DNA from: Amaurobius ferox
Taxonomy: Eukaryota > Arthropoda > Arachnida > Araneae > Amaurobiidae
Length of the DNA: 64,000 bases
Assembly: GCA_951213105.1 (NCBI GenBank)
Contig: OX578144.1
Span: 85,449,015-85,513,014 of the forward strand
Reading direction: 5' to 3'
Both the position numbers and the translations under genes were made by a program. The notes under the pieces are model-generated. The model was not told the origin of the DNA, made no database searches, and saw only the letters and a list, made by a program, of their open reading frames with translations. Below, piece after piece: positions 1 through 10,055 of the stretch. Every line of letters starts with the position of its first letter. Within the stretch, counting starts at the first letter, position 1.

Positions 1-1035
1 GAAGAAAACGCGTATAAGTGTGCGCAAGCCAACGTAAAATGGCTGGTAAAATGACATCCTATCTGAAACCAAGATATAACATAAATATTTATGAAGGGAT
101 ATTTATATAGGTGGCTAACGATGTGTGCATTTCAATTTTGACGAAGCTATAGAGTATTTTAATTCTCTTTCGCAGATACAGTCATGCAAATTTTCGGAAA
201 ACCGAAAGTGACATCTTTAGAATCGGAAATAGATATCCTTGGGGAGGCCATTCTATCCCCTCTGGAATTCGTTGCTGATTTAATATCATTCATCAGATAA
301 ACTCTTTCTATAGGTAATCTTGAGAAGTGGATGTTAACAGAAAAAAATTTGAACCAGAAGTGGGAAAAGAACCAGAAATGGAAATTTTATTGAATCCGCA
401 CCCCATTATCGTCTGGATCTATCTATACCAGTTATCATCTGAACTACATTCATGAATTGACCTGAAAAATAAATGTTTCAACAAAAATGTAATTTCTTTA
501 ATTGCAAGTGACAGCTCAAGCATCTGAAGCGGAAACCCTTTGTGCAATCCATTTCCAATTCCGAAATTTTATGTTGAATACTTGTTAGTCACTATCTGAG
601 CTTTATCTATAGCCAATCTTGAAAAATATATGTATGAATGAAAGTGTTTGTATCGGGCACGGAAAATAAATGGGAAATGAAATTATTTGGAGCACCATCT
701 TACCTCCTGCAATATATTATTTCGCTGGGTATGGCATTTAATAGCCAATAACCTTTGAGATCGCCGCAAATAGAGTGAAATGGCTAGTAAGATTATATCC
801 CATATGACAACAAGGTATAACATAAGCAATTCATTAAATCGCGTTCATATAGTTGGCAAATGATGTGTACACAATTCGTTTTTAGCGGAACTATTGAGAA
901 TTTTAATTATGTTTTGCATATTCAGGTCATATAGCCATGCATATTTTCGGAGAAAGTGGAAATGGCATCACCAGAACCGGAAATAGAAATCCTGAATGAA
1001 GCCAGCCGTCTATGCCTTGTCGAATTCGGCTGAAA
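1..1035. repeat. imperfect direct repeat, about 720 bp apart
   Basis: Positions 1-285 and about 745-1035 are diverged copies of the same sequence. Shared landmarks in order are AAATGGCTgGTAA, a YAAGRTATAACATAA block, GGCwAAYGATGTGTrCA, CATGCAwATTTTCGG and a GGAAATAGAtATCCT block. The 460 bp between them show no ORF. I do not recognise the family. The copy at the window edge may continue upstream. Confidence 0.6.
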
Positions 1036-1293
1036 TCCAAACGAAAACTAAGTGAGATAACAGATTGAGAGTAATTTGTAGCCCTTTGAAAACCCTGCAA
1101 AGATATATAATTGGATTTTAGATAAGTTATTAGTTTTCATAGTATAATTGTTATAATTTCGATATTTCAGTAGTTTGATCTATTTAGAAAAGGTGGGTCT
1201 AATTTTGGTATTTAAATATTTTGAACTGTTTTGAATATGTCCACCCACAAATGAAGATGTCATTCATTCAAAACCATTCTGGAGCCACTGACG
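1036..1293. other. non-coding stretch resembling 29040-29200
   Basis: No gene is visible. The segment shares an AGTAATTTGTAGC block followed by a CCTTTGAAAACC-like block, and near its end an ATTCAAAACCATT block, with 29070-29190 in the same order. That suggests another old interspersed repeat. Confidence 0.35.
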
Positions 1294-2117
1294 ATTTTTA
1301 CTTTACTTACAATACATTGAAATATATAGGGAAAGTATTGGAATCGTGCCGAAAATCGCAACTCGAGTTTTCGACGAATCTACATGTTTAGAGACCTATA
1401 GAATATGAAAATACTACTTTTAACGTGACATCTGTGTGTGTGTCTGTGTGCCTGTGTGTCTGTCTGTCTGTCTGTACAATGTATGTATCCACTCTAACTC
1501 AAAAACTAATGGATCGAATTTAATAAAATTTGGTAGATGAGTCACTTGGATGTGACCGTGGTGCTGATTACATTTTGGTACGACTCTTAAAAACAGAACC
1601 CGCATTTTTTGCGAAATGGCCAGTAAAAATTCCATGTATCAACTCTAGCTAAAATACTAATTGGCCAAATTTCACAAAATTTTGCAGATAAGTTACTTGT
1701 GGGATATTCTGGGGCTGATTAGATTTGGGTACGATTCGGAAAAGAACAACCTGCCCTTTTTTTACGAAATGTCCCGCAAAAATACCCAAAATCTAAAAAA
1801 AAAAGACTACGTATGATCAAAAGTATCAATTAAATTTTTGTTTTATACCCAATTTTTGACAAGTAATAGAATACAACACACTCCATTATTCTTTAGGACT
1901 AACCGTTCTCAAGATATTTGAGATTTCTTGCATTTTTGTTACGCCGCTTTCGGAATAAAATCCAATTCCCAAATGAAAACAAAAATTGAATTAAAAATAC
2001 AAATTTAGTGTTCTTATGTGCAATTAAACTTAGTCTAATGAATTATTAAAGGAATAAAGAAAATATGAATTTGAGTCTGCAGGGAAAGTCATGTGTTGCC
2101 CACATCAGATTTTTTTA
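1294..2117 (+). mobile_element. family A repeat, copy A1
   Basis: Non-coding interspersed repeat. It begins with a T-run and an ACTTT...AGGGAAAGT hairpin region, then ATTGGAATCGTGCCG, AACTCGAGTTTTCGACG, a TGTG/CTGT microsatellite, ACTCTAACTCAAAAACTAAT and TTCTCAAGATATTTGAG. It ends AGGGAAAGTCATGTGTTGCC plus CACATCAGA and a T-run. ORFs inside it read through simple repeats and are not genes. Classification is unknown; the ends suggest a non-autonomous DNA element. Confidence 0.65.
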
Positions 2118-2161
2118 GTTGTTTGACATCTATGTAGTTATTTTCATTTATGAGTTTACTT

Positions 2162-2940
2162 ATTTTTGCTTTCCCTGCAATACATGGGAATGTATAGGGA
2201 AAGTATTATAATCATGTCGAAAATCGCAACTCGAGTTTTTGACGGATCTACCCGTTTCGTGACCTCTAGAATACGAACAAACTATTTTTAGCGTGACGTC
2301 TGTCTGTGTGTCTGTGCAATGTATGTATCCACTCTAACTCAAAAACTAATGGACCGAATTTCGTGAAATTTGGTAGGTATGAGCCTTGGTGTGATCCTGG
2401 TGCTGATTAGTTTTTGGTACAATTCGGAAAAAAAGAACCCGTCTTTTTGTGCGAAATGGTCCTTAAAAATTTCATGTGTCACTCTAACTGAAATACAAAT
2501 TGACCAAATTTCACAACATTTGGTGGATCACATGTGGGATGCTCTGGTGCTGATTTAGATTTTGGTGCAATTCGGAAAAGAACAACTTGCCTTTTTTTAC
2601 GAAATGGCCCGAAAAATCGCCGATATCTAAAAGAAGACTACATATGTTCAAATGTATCAATTAAATGCTTGTTTTATATGTAATTTTTGACGAGGAAAAG
2701 AATAAGAACAACTCTATTACTCGAAGACTAACCGTTCTCGAGATATTTGAGATTTTTCTCATTTTTTATGCCACCTTTGGAAAAATGTTTAATTACCAAA
2801 TAAAAGCAGAAATTGAATTAAAAATGCAAATTTAGTGTCATTTTGTGCAATTAAACTCAATTTAATGAGTTCTTAAAGAGATAAAGAAAAAATGAATTTG
2901 AGTCTGCAGGAAAAGTCATGTGCTGCCCACATCAGATTTT
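2162..2940 (+). mobile_element. family A repeat, copy A2
   Basis: Full-length copy. It starts with CTTTCCCTGCAATACAT...AGGGAAAGT (a hairpin), carries the internal CGAGTTTTTGACGGATCTAC and GTGACGTCTGTCTGTGTG blocks, and ends AAAAGTCATGTGCTGCCCAC plus ATCAGATTTT. Only about 45 bp separate it from A1, and its last bases run directly into A3. Confidence 0.7.
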
Positions 2941-3720
2941 TACTTTCCCTGCAATACATGGTAATGTATAGTGAAAGTGTTGGAATCATACCGAAAGTCA
3001 CAACTCGAGTTTTCGACGGATCTACACGTTTTGGGATCTCTAGAATACGAGAAAACTATTTTGAGCGTGACGTCTGTGTGTTTGTCTGTTTATCTGTGCA
3101 ATGTCACTTGTGGGCGGCCCTGGTGCTGATTAGTTTTGGGTACGATGTAAGATAAAATAACCCGCCTTTTTGTCTTAAATTGTCCTGCAAAAATTGCTAT
3201 ATCCACTCTAGCTAAAAAACTATCAAATTTTACATATGAAATCTTACTATATAATATTTTACAAAATTTGGTATATAAGTCGCTTGTGGGTAGCCGCGGT
3301 GTTGATTAGATTTTGGTACAATTCGGAAAGAAATAACCTGCCTTTCTTTGTGAAATGGGAGCAAAAATTGTCAGAAACTAAAATAAAAAATTACGTATGT
3401 TCAATTATATCAATTAAATGCATTTTCTAGACGCAATTTTTGAAGATGAAAGGAATAGGACCAACCACATTACACTAGGACTAGCCATTCCCGAGATACT
3501 TTAGTTTTTTCATAATTCCGCTACGCCACCTTTAAAAATATATATTCAGTTACCACATGTGGACGAAAATTGAATTAAAAGTGCAAATTCAGTGTCATTT
3601 TAAATAATTATCTGTGTTATTTTGTGCAATTAAACTCAGTATAATGAAATACTGAAGATATAAAGAGAAGGTGAATATGAGGCTGTAAGGAAAATCATGT
3701 GCTACCCACATCATATTTTT
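2936..3720 (+). mobile_element. family A repeat, copy A3
   Basis: Third copy in the head-to-tail series. The start TTTTACTTTCCCTGCAATAC shares its T-run with the end of A2. The end is slightly diverged (AAAATCATGTGCTACCCACA then TCATATTTTT). The short ORFs are low-complexity translations of the repeat. Confidence 0.7.
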
Positions 3721-3964
3721 AATTATGCAGTTTCGATAGATTAATAGAATGCAGTTTACTTAGTTCGAGAGAGACCACAAAGAACGAAGTTATCGACGAT
3801 TAAGTATAACATTTCCAACAGCTCCACCGGGTGAACTTGCTGTCACTGTGAAAAGAGCATACTTGAGTATAGTGCAGACGTCGATGCACATATGTCGCAG
3901 ATCTAAAATTATAATTTTTTATACTTTTCCACCAGATGTGTTTTAAATTATAGCTCAAAAGATA

Positions 3965-4205
3965 GAGAGGGACAGCCCAGTGGTTAAGACACGAAAGACC
4001 CAAGTTCGATTTCCATATCTGTCCAAAATACTTCCCGTGTTCACGCGGAGTACGGGAACGTTAAATATGTGGGTCTAAAAGTCTTTTCGAGAAGTTGGAG
4101 GTAGGGGAAGGAGGGTACGATCCCTATGGAAGCCGCCGTCACTCGGTTCCGGTCTAAAGTGAGTGGCACAATCCCGTCCATCCAAATAGATACCATAGAA
4201 CTTCG
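3965..4205 (+). mobile_element. tRNA-derived SINE, family S1 copy 1
   Basis: An A-box-like CAGCCCAGTGGTTAAGAC at 3973-3990 and a B-box-like CAAGTTCGATTTCC at 4001-4014 give RNA polymerase III promoter spacing typical of a tRNA head. The body continues with GTGTTCACGCGGAGTACGGG, TATGTGGGTCT and GGAGGTAGGGGAAGGAGGG. The same order recurs at 17990-18200, so this is a dispersed family rather than a tRNA gene. Confidence 0.6.
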
Positions 4206-5283
4206 GGTAGGTCGAACGACCTGGGGCGAAAATTATATATTAATAAGGGTATATAATAATAAGAGGTATAAGTCGAAAGGTATATAATAATAATAAGAAA
4301 AATTACATGTTGGGATACGCATTGCATTTGGTGGCACTTCCGTTACATTGAGCGGACCGTGTGCACTGCTTTTACACAAGTATAGTGACACTTCCATTAC
4401 ACAAATACAGTGACTTCCGTTACACAAGTATAGTGGTACTTTCGTTACATAATTTCGCTTTATTTTGTCGCATTTTGTAATTGAGTTTTTTCATATAACA
4501 TTTTACAGTTTATATTTTATAAGAAGAGAAATAAATACGTTGGGTTCGTTACTTGATCTCGATTATTTTACTATATCATCTCAACCTCCCAACAGAACAA
4601 TGAAGATTTTATATACTCTCTGTGGAAAGTTCAGGAAGCAAGTAAATCGCAAAGTTCTTAGCCTATCAGTAAAATTAAAAAATCTTTCAGTTCTCGCAAA
4701 AGTCACAAATTTGACGATATGTCGCCAAATCCGTCGCCAAGGACTTGCGAGCCGAATGGTTTTCCTGTAAATTATTCGTAACAATATGACGTCATTTCCT
4801 TTACATACTTCCGTTTCATACTTGTCATATTTCCTTTATGATTTACTCCGTACCTCACGCCCTAATATGTTTAACATTGAAAACATGATAAACGTAAATG
4901 TGAAAATATGTGTGTCTAAACGGGAAAAATCAGTATGGAATATGTCAAATCAAATATGTGTAACATACAATCCTATTTTATTTCATATAATTTATTTTCA
5001 TTTGTAGATGAAAAATCCAAGTTTACAAAATTATTTGTAAATATATATCTAAATAAATTTATTCTCCTAATTTCTTAGCTTAATACATAATTACAGGTTT
5101 GAATATATAAACATTTTGGTTTTAATAAAACACAGATAATATAACTGAGAAATATTTACGTCAATATACCCTTTTTAATCAAATAGTATCATAATTTCAT
5201 ATTTCTCACTAAGCGAGAAAGCTATTAATACTGAACATGGTTTGAAGTTTAATATTTAGATAGGGCATTACATCGAGTTATGT
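4206..5283. other. AT-rich intergenic DNA with a 25-bp tandem repeat
   Basis: No recognisable gene. At about 4372-4455 a unit containing TTACACAAGTATAGTG is repeated three times with substitutions. Around 4240-4295 there are TATATAATAATAAGAG-like repeats. The 101-codon ORF at 4465-4770 matches nothing I know and is opposed by a similar ORF on the other strand. Confidence 0.4.
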
Positions 5284-5345
5284 ATTCATGATGAATTATG
5301 AATGATGAAGACAGCTGTCAGCTTACCCAAAAGATATAATCATGT
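5284..5345 (+). repeat. family F short repeat, copy 1
   Basis: Contains ATGAATTATGAATGATGA, then AGCTGTCAGCTT and AAAAGAT. The same three blocks occur in the same order at 26448-26543, and inverted at 12541-12614. Non-coding, probably a MITE fragment. Confidence 0.45.
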
Positions 5346-5418
5346 ACAAATGAATTAATTTCAGCACTAGCATTCCGAAAATTGCGAAAGGCTAGAGGTG
5401 GCTAATATTTTATCTACA

Positions 5419-5450
5419 GGGGTCCCCAAACTACGGCCCGCGAACGCTTT
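5419..5450 (+). mobile_element. hAT terminal-repeat-like remnant
   Basis: The sequence CAGGGGTCCCCAAACTACGG followed by CCCGCG closely resembles the terminal inverted repeat of Charlie-type hAT transposons. I did not find the partner terminus nearby, so this is either a solo end or an element whose other end has decayed. Confidence 0.45.
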
Positions 5451-5794
5451 GACAAGAGACAAGTAATATATGGAAACCATTATGCAAAAATGATAATAAA
5501 ATTAACTTAAAATTCGAACAGTATTATTCTTCAAATTGAAACACATAAATTAATTAATAATATTAACCAATACTTGTTGTTTTTTAAAGATTATGATTCA
5601 AATCATCGAAGCATGCATTGGTCACTATTTAACACATTCTTTTGTGTTTACTAGCGAGAAAAATATTATATTTTTAATTAATTGTGATGCACATGTTACC
5701 ATGTACATTTATACATTTATCTATTGTTGTAATTTGTGTTGTACACACGGTAGAAGTTTGACTTCTGCCCCAATAAGACATCACAACATCCATT

Positions 5795-5890
5795 CCCGCA
5801 GGCGGGACTCGAACCCGCATTCTGGAAGGTGAGCATCACGAGGAAATGCCTGCCTCTTTGATCGCTCGGCCACCACATCGGCCAGTTTTG
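5795..5890 (-). mobile_element. tRNA-derived sequence (SINE head, Leu/Ser-like)
   Basis: On the minus strand, GATGTGGTGGCCGAGCGATC resembles the A-box arm of a class II (Leu/Ser) tRNA, and GCGGGTTCGAGTCCCGC is a perfect T-arm/B-box. The 5' GGCCGAT does not pair with the sequence after the T-arm, so no acceptor stem forms. I read this as a tRNA-derived SINE or tRNA pseudogene. Confidence 0.5.
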
Positions 5891-6214
5891 TACGTCCCTC
5901 GTACAAAAACATTTCCAATGAGTAAAATGTGCCCCATACGATGATGTACAAAATGTCAGCATTTTATCATAAAAAGTCCCAGAGATATGTTTAAACAAAG
6001 TTTATTTTTTCACGCAATATTATTTAGCTCTGGAGCCTGGAATAACAGCAATATGAATAAAATATTCCTTTACTTTGCACAGAGAGCCAGCCATACAATT
6101 TATATTTTGATGACGTTATTCGAATAAAGTTTTAAGCATGGAGTTAGAAAATACTTTTACATCCATGGTTTTAATTTTTTAAGTAAAATAAATTGTTGTA
6201 GTTCTGTGATAATT

Positions 6215-6550
6215 AAAAACATCTGATGTGGACAGCACATGACTTTCGCTGCAGAATCATATTCGCGTTCTCTTTATTTCTTCAATAATTCATTACATTG
6301 AGCTTAATTTCACAAAATAACAATCATATTTATTTAAAATTACACCGAATTTGCACTTTTAATTCAATTTTCATTTTCGTTTGGAAGCCTGGCTTATTTT
6401 CTAAAGTGGGGTACCGAAAATGCAAGAAATCTAAAATATCTCAAGAACGGCTAGTCTTAGTGTAATGGGGCTAATCTTATTATTTTTATCGTTAAAAATT
6501 ACATATGAAACAAGCATTTAATTGATATATTTGAACATACGTAGTTTTTT
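6215..6550 (-). mobile_element. family A repeat, copy A6, first part
   Basis: Reverse-strand family A copy. It opens with CATCTGATGTGGACAGCACA then TGACTTTCGCTGCAGA, the complement of the family's end, followed by the ATATCTCAAGAACGGCTAG block. It is interrupted at about 6550 by a family B element and resumes at 7853. Confidence 0.65.
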
Positions 6551-7852
6551 AACACTTTACAACAAAGTTGAAAAGAGTTTATGACTTTGTTCATTCTGCC
6601 TGTCATTTTGTCTGTCTGTCTGTCCGTTAGCACGATAACTGCCGTAAAAATGACTTAATCAAAATGAAATTTTGGTTGAAAACGGTCTGTAGGACCTATG
6701 GGAATATAAATGAATAATATCACCCAATTAGTTTTGGATTGAACCCGGGTTGAAGAAATGAAATATATTGAGCCCTATGGGACCTAATTTTCCAAACATT
6801 TTTTTATCGGATTTGAAATTCACGAAGTGCTTCGAAAATTTTAGGTAATATTCAAATTGTTCCATAAAATATATATAAAAAAAATTCAGCGAAATATATT
6901 CAGTAGTTTTTTTAAATAAAATTAAAATAATAATAACACCTCTTATAGGAAGCGATCACGTGACCATGATATGATACGATCACGTGACCCACTTCAAAAT
7001 GATATATGGCATCCATCTTGTCTCAAAATCGTGATTTTTAAATTTTTTTAAATTCATATTGAGTGTTGTATCCGTCCTAAAACCACTTTATTTTTGCTTA
7101 AATTCTGTGCATTTACATACTGAAACAACGCAATTACAATATATTTGAGTTTAAATGCTCATCCAAATTTGATTATTTCTACAACGAAGCCTATTTTTCA
7201 CCTATGTGAAATGTAAACAGCAAAATATGTAGAATGAGTTGTATTAGAATTGCTGCATTTCTTTAACACAAAATCATTTAGTTCATGGAGTCTGCGTAGC
7301 TGATATGAATGAAATATTCATTGATTTTACAAAGAGAAGAACGATTTTTTTCAATGAAGTTTTACGCATAGAGTTTAATTACTTGTAGATCCATGGTCTT
7401 AATTTTTAAATAAAATAAATCATTATAGTATTGTGAAGAATGACATGAATGGGAAATTATTTATGAATGAAATGCTGATTTTATAGAGAGAGCCAGGCGT
7501 CTTATTTTTTCCATGACTTCATTTGAATGAATTTCAGTTGTGTTCGATGATGTTTTCAAATAAAATAAATTATCGTAGTATTTTGATAATTCTAAAATTA
7601 TTACCGAGGGATTTATCACATTTTAGAGATATTTAAACCAGGCAATTTATATTTCAATGCCGTCATTTGAATGAAGTTCGTTTTTTTCGATGAAGGTGTA
7701 TCTTTTCAAATATAATAAATTAATGTTGTATTGTGATAAGTTTTAAAATATTACCGAGGAATGTATTGCATTTTAGACACGTTTAAATAAAAATGCATTG
7801 AAGTTGGAAAGTGTTTCATAATCAATGCATTAAGCATGATTGATCTTTCTTG
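6551..7852 (+). mobile_element. family B repeat, copy B1 (nested in A6)
   Basis: About 1.3 kb, non-coding. It starts AACACTTTACAACAAAGTTG then AAAAGAGTTTATGACTTTG, has a CTGT microsatellite, TTAGCACGATAACTGCCGTA and CCTATGGGAATATAAATGAA. It ends GTTGGAAAGTGTTTCATAAT, CAATGCATTAAGCATGATTG and ATCTTTCTTG. It parallels 48163-49472 almost throughout. It lies in a T-run inside copy A6, whose two halves continue on either side. Confidence 0.7.
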
Positions 7853-8430
7853 TTATTTTACATTTTGACGATTTTTGCGGGCTATTTCACAAGAAAGGGC
7901 AGGTTCTTTTTCTCCGAATCATACCAAAATCAAATCAGGACCAGGGTATCCACAAGTGACTTATCTACCACATTTTGTAAAAATTGATCTATTAGTTTTT
8001 CAGCTAGAGTAGATAAGGGCAATTTTTGCAGGCCATTTCGAAATAAAAAGCGGGCTCTTTTATCCCGAATCGTACCCAAAACTAATCTGCAGAGTCCGCA
8101 CCAAATTTGGTCTATTAGTTTTGTCTCTCCGAGTTAGAGTGGATAAATGCATTGCACAGACAGACACACAAACACACAGACGTCACGCTAAATATAGATT
8201 TTTCGTATTCTAAACCGTATTCTAGTTTTTATTCGTATTGTATTCTAAACCGTATTGTATTCTAACCGTATTATATTTTGAACCGTCTTGTATTCTAACC
8301 GTATTGTGTTTAACCGTGTTGCGTTCTAAATGGTATTCTAGTTTTTTCGTATTCGAAAACTCGAATTGCGATTATCGGCATGATTCCAATACTTTCCCTA
8401 TACATTTTCATGTATTGCAGGAAAAATAAA
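7853..8430 (-). mobile_element. family A repeat, copy A6, second part
   Basis: Continuation of the reverse family A copy: GACGATTTTTGCGGGC, GAGTTAGAGTGGATAAATGC, a CACAGACAG microsatellite, then CGAAAACTCGAATTGCGA and TTCCAATACTTTCCCTATAC, ending at the terminal hairpin near 8428. A local expansion of a TTCTAACCGTATTG-like unit occurs at 8210-8340. Confidence 0.65.
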
Positions 8431-8670
8431 ACATATCGCCGCTCAACGTATCGTATTTGAAAGATATTTAAGAAACGTTACAGTTGGGGAGTGTTTTATA
8501 ATGAATGCTTTGTGCATGATTGATCTTTGTTATTTTAATTTCGATACTTCTGAAGTGCACTATTGAAGTGAAACATTTTCTTTCATATCGGCACTTCCAG
8601 CGACGTTTTCCGTCTCGTACCACAAAAATTATGACATACGAAAATATGAAATTATGTGCATTTGTAGAGA

Positions 8671-9446
8671 AAAAATCTGATGTGTGCAACACATGACTTT
8701 CCTTATATAATGCAATGAATTTACTACTTTTACAGTGTAAAAAAATGTTATTCGTATAGTAGATACTTATATTCGTTCCCAGATATTGAATTTTCTTCAA
8801 TTAGTCGTCATTTGCATTGATTTAGCGTCAGTTTTATCGATTTGGTGGAGATTTTCGTTAATTTGGCAACATTTAAAAAATTCGCCAAGTTGGCGACATT
8901 CCGCCAAATTCGTAGCCAAAATCTCGCCAAGCGTGGTGGACGGAGAAATGAGTTATTCTCATAGCAGATAAATGACTATTGGCAAATACAAAAGTATTAC
9001 TCAAAGCATTTTTTTTTCTGAATGGAACGAGCTAATTCCACGAGAATGATGTTACCAAATTTATCGCATGGTATTACATATGAAAAGTGAACATGTTTCT
9101 CAATAGAAAATATTTTCTTCTTATTTTATGACTTTTTGATAATTTTTTTTAATGTGCAATATCTCGAGAACGGTTGATGATATCGTTCTAAAATTTATGT
9201 CAATCGTTTTCTAATGAAACATTACATAAGAAATATTTATTTGCGTAACTTTATTAGCGGTTTTGATTTTTTGACGATTTTTTCAAAATTTCACTCGAAA
9301 ATTTAGGGATGTTCGGTACATTCGATTGAGTATAAAAACAACAGGCTTCCAGTGTTTACGGATTGTGATTTTTGTACCAAATTTCGTTCGAATGGGTCTA
9401 TTCGTTCGTCAGTTATCGTCTCCACAGCCTCACTGACACATACACG

Positions 9447-9490
<44 letters not shown>

Positions 9491-9595
9491 GACATCACTT
9501 TAAAAATGTTTGATTCGTGATCAGGGATGCTTGAAACGTGCTCCCCCGTCGGAAACTCTAATTTCCTTTCGACCCCGTCACAAAACTTTCCTCGA
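8671..9595 (-). mobile_element. family C repeat, copy C1
   Basis: Reverse copy of family C. It opens AATCTGATGTGTGCAACACA then TGACTTTCCTTATATAATG. It carries the complement of the GCCAA(A/C)TTGGCGAC-type block, an (AC)n array at about 9453-9485, and CAGGGATGCTTGAAACGTGC. It ends near CCCCGTCACAAAACTTTCCT, so the distal arm of the terminal hairpin is missing. Confidence 0.65.
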
Positions 9596-9700
9596 AGCTA
9601 GCTCTGCGAATAGGAGGAGAAGACTCCTGACTACCGAAGCGAGTTAAGGGGTTGGTGAAGCCTAGTGAGGAGGAGGCGGGGCCTCCTAGTTAACATTAAA
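9596..9700. other. GC-richer spacer with inverted repeat
   Basis: Short segment with GGAGGAGAAGACTCCT and AGGAGGCGGGGCCTCCT, both able to form small hairpins. No ORF is seen and the origin is unknown. It replaces the expected hairpin arm at the end of copy C1. Confidence 0.3.
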
Positions 9701-9701
9701 A

Positions 9702-9835
9702 AATACTAAATTTTCCTTTTTCTACACCTTGTGCGAAGGATAAGAAAAACTTGAGCAACAAATAAAAACACAAATAGCACAATGTATTGCAGCATACAGT
9801 TGTTTCGAGGATACGCTGGATACCCTTCGTCAGAG
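9702..9835 (-). mobile_element. Penelope-type 3' tail module with hammerhead-like motif (module 1)
   Basis: On the minus strand, CTGACGAAGGGTATCCAGCG followed by TATCCTCGAAAC (9833 down to 9802) has a CTGANGA core, a six-pair stem II (AGGGTA/TATCCT) and GAAAC. Next come AACTGTATGCTGCA, GCTCAAGTTTTTCTTATCCT and TCGCACAA. The same order of blocks is found at 9939-10050, 31512-31620 and 49496-49615. Ribozyme activity is inferred, not shown. Confidence 0.5.
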
Positions 9836-9934
9836 CAAGGGAACCAATAAACCCGAATTACAAAAGGAAAATGGGTGAAAACACTTTGTTGGTTCTTGTT
9901 TTGGTTTTTTGGACTTAGGGTTTGTTGGTTTTCC

Positions 9935-10055
9935 TGCACTGACGAAGGCGATCCAGCGCATATTCGAAACTGTCTTCTGCATTACTTTGTGCTTATTTTC
10001 TTTGCTTAAGTTTTTGTTATCCTTCGCATAAAGTGTATTTTATTTATATGTATGT
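9935..10055 (+). mobile_element. Penelope-type 3' tail module with hammerhead-like motif (module 2)
   Basis: Plus-strand counterpart: GCACTGACGAAGGCGATCCA then GCGCATATTCGAAAC, followed by TGTGCTTATTTTCTTTGCTT, AAGTTTTTGTTATCCTTCGC and ATAAAG. It lies about 100 bp from module 1 in the opposite orientation, so the two form an inverted pair. Stem II is degenerate here. Confidence 0.5.

Noticed and set aside
2892..3155. 87-codon ORF
   Set aside because: It spans the A2/A3 junction and reads repeat sequence seen in other orientations elsewhere.
5795..5890. Functional tRNA-Leu or tRNA-Ser gene
   Set aside because: A and B boxes are good, but the acceptor stem does not pair and the flanks suggest a SINE.
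9303..9485. ORF with a Cys-Val repeat
   Set aside because: It is the (AC)n microsatellite of family C copy C1 read on the minus strand.
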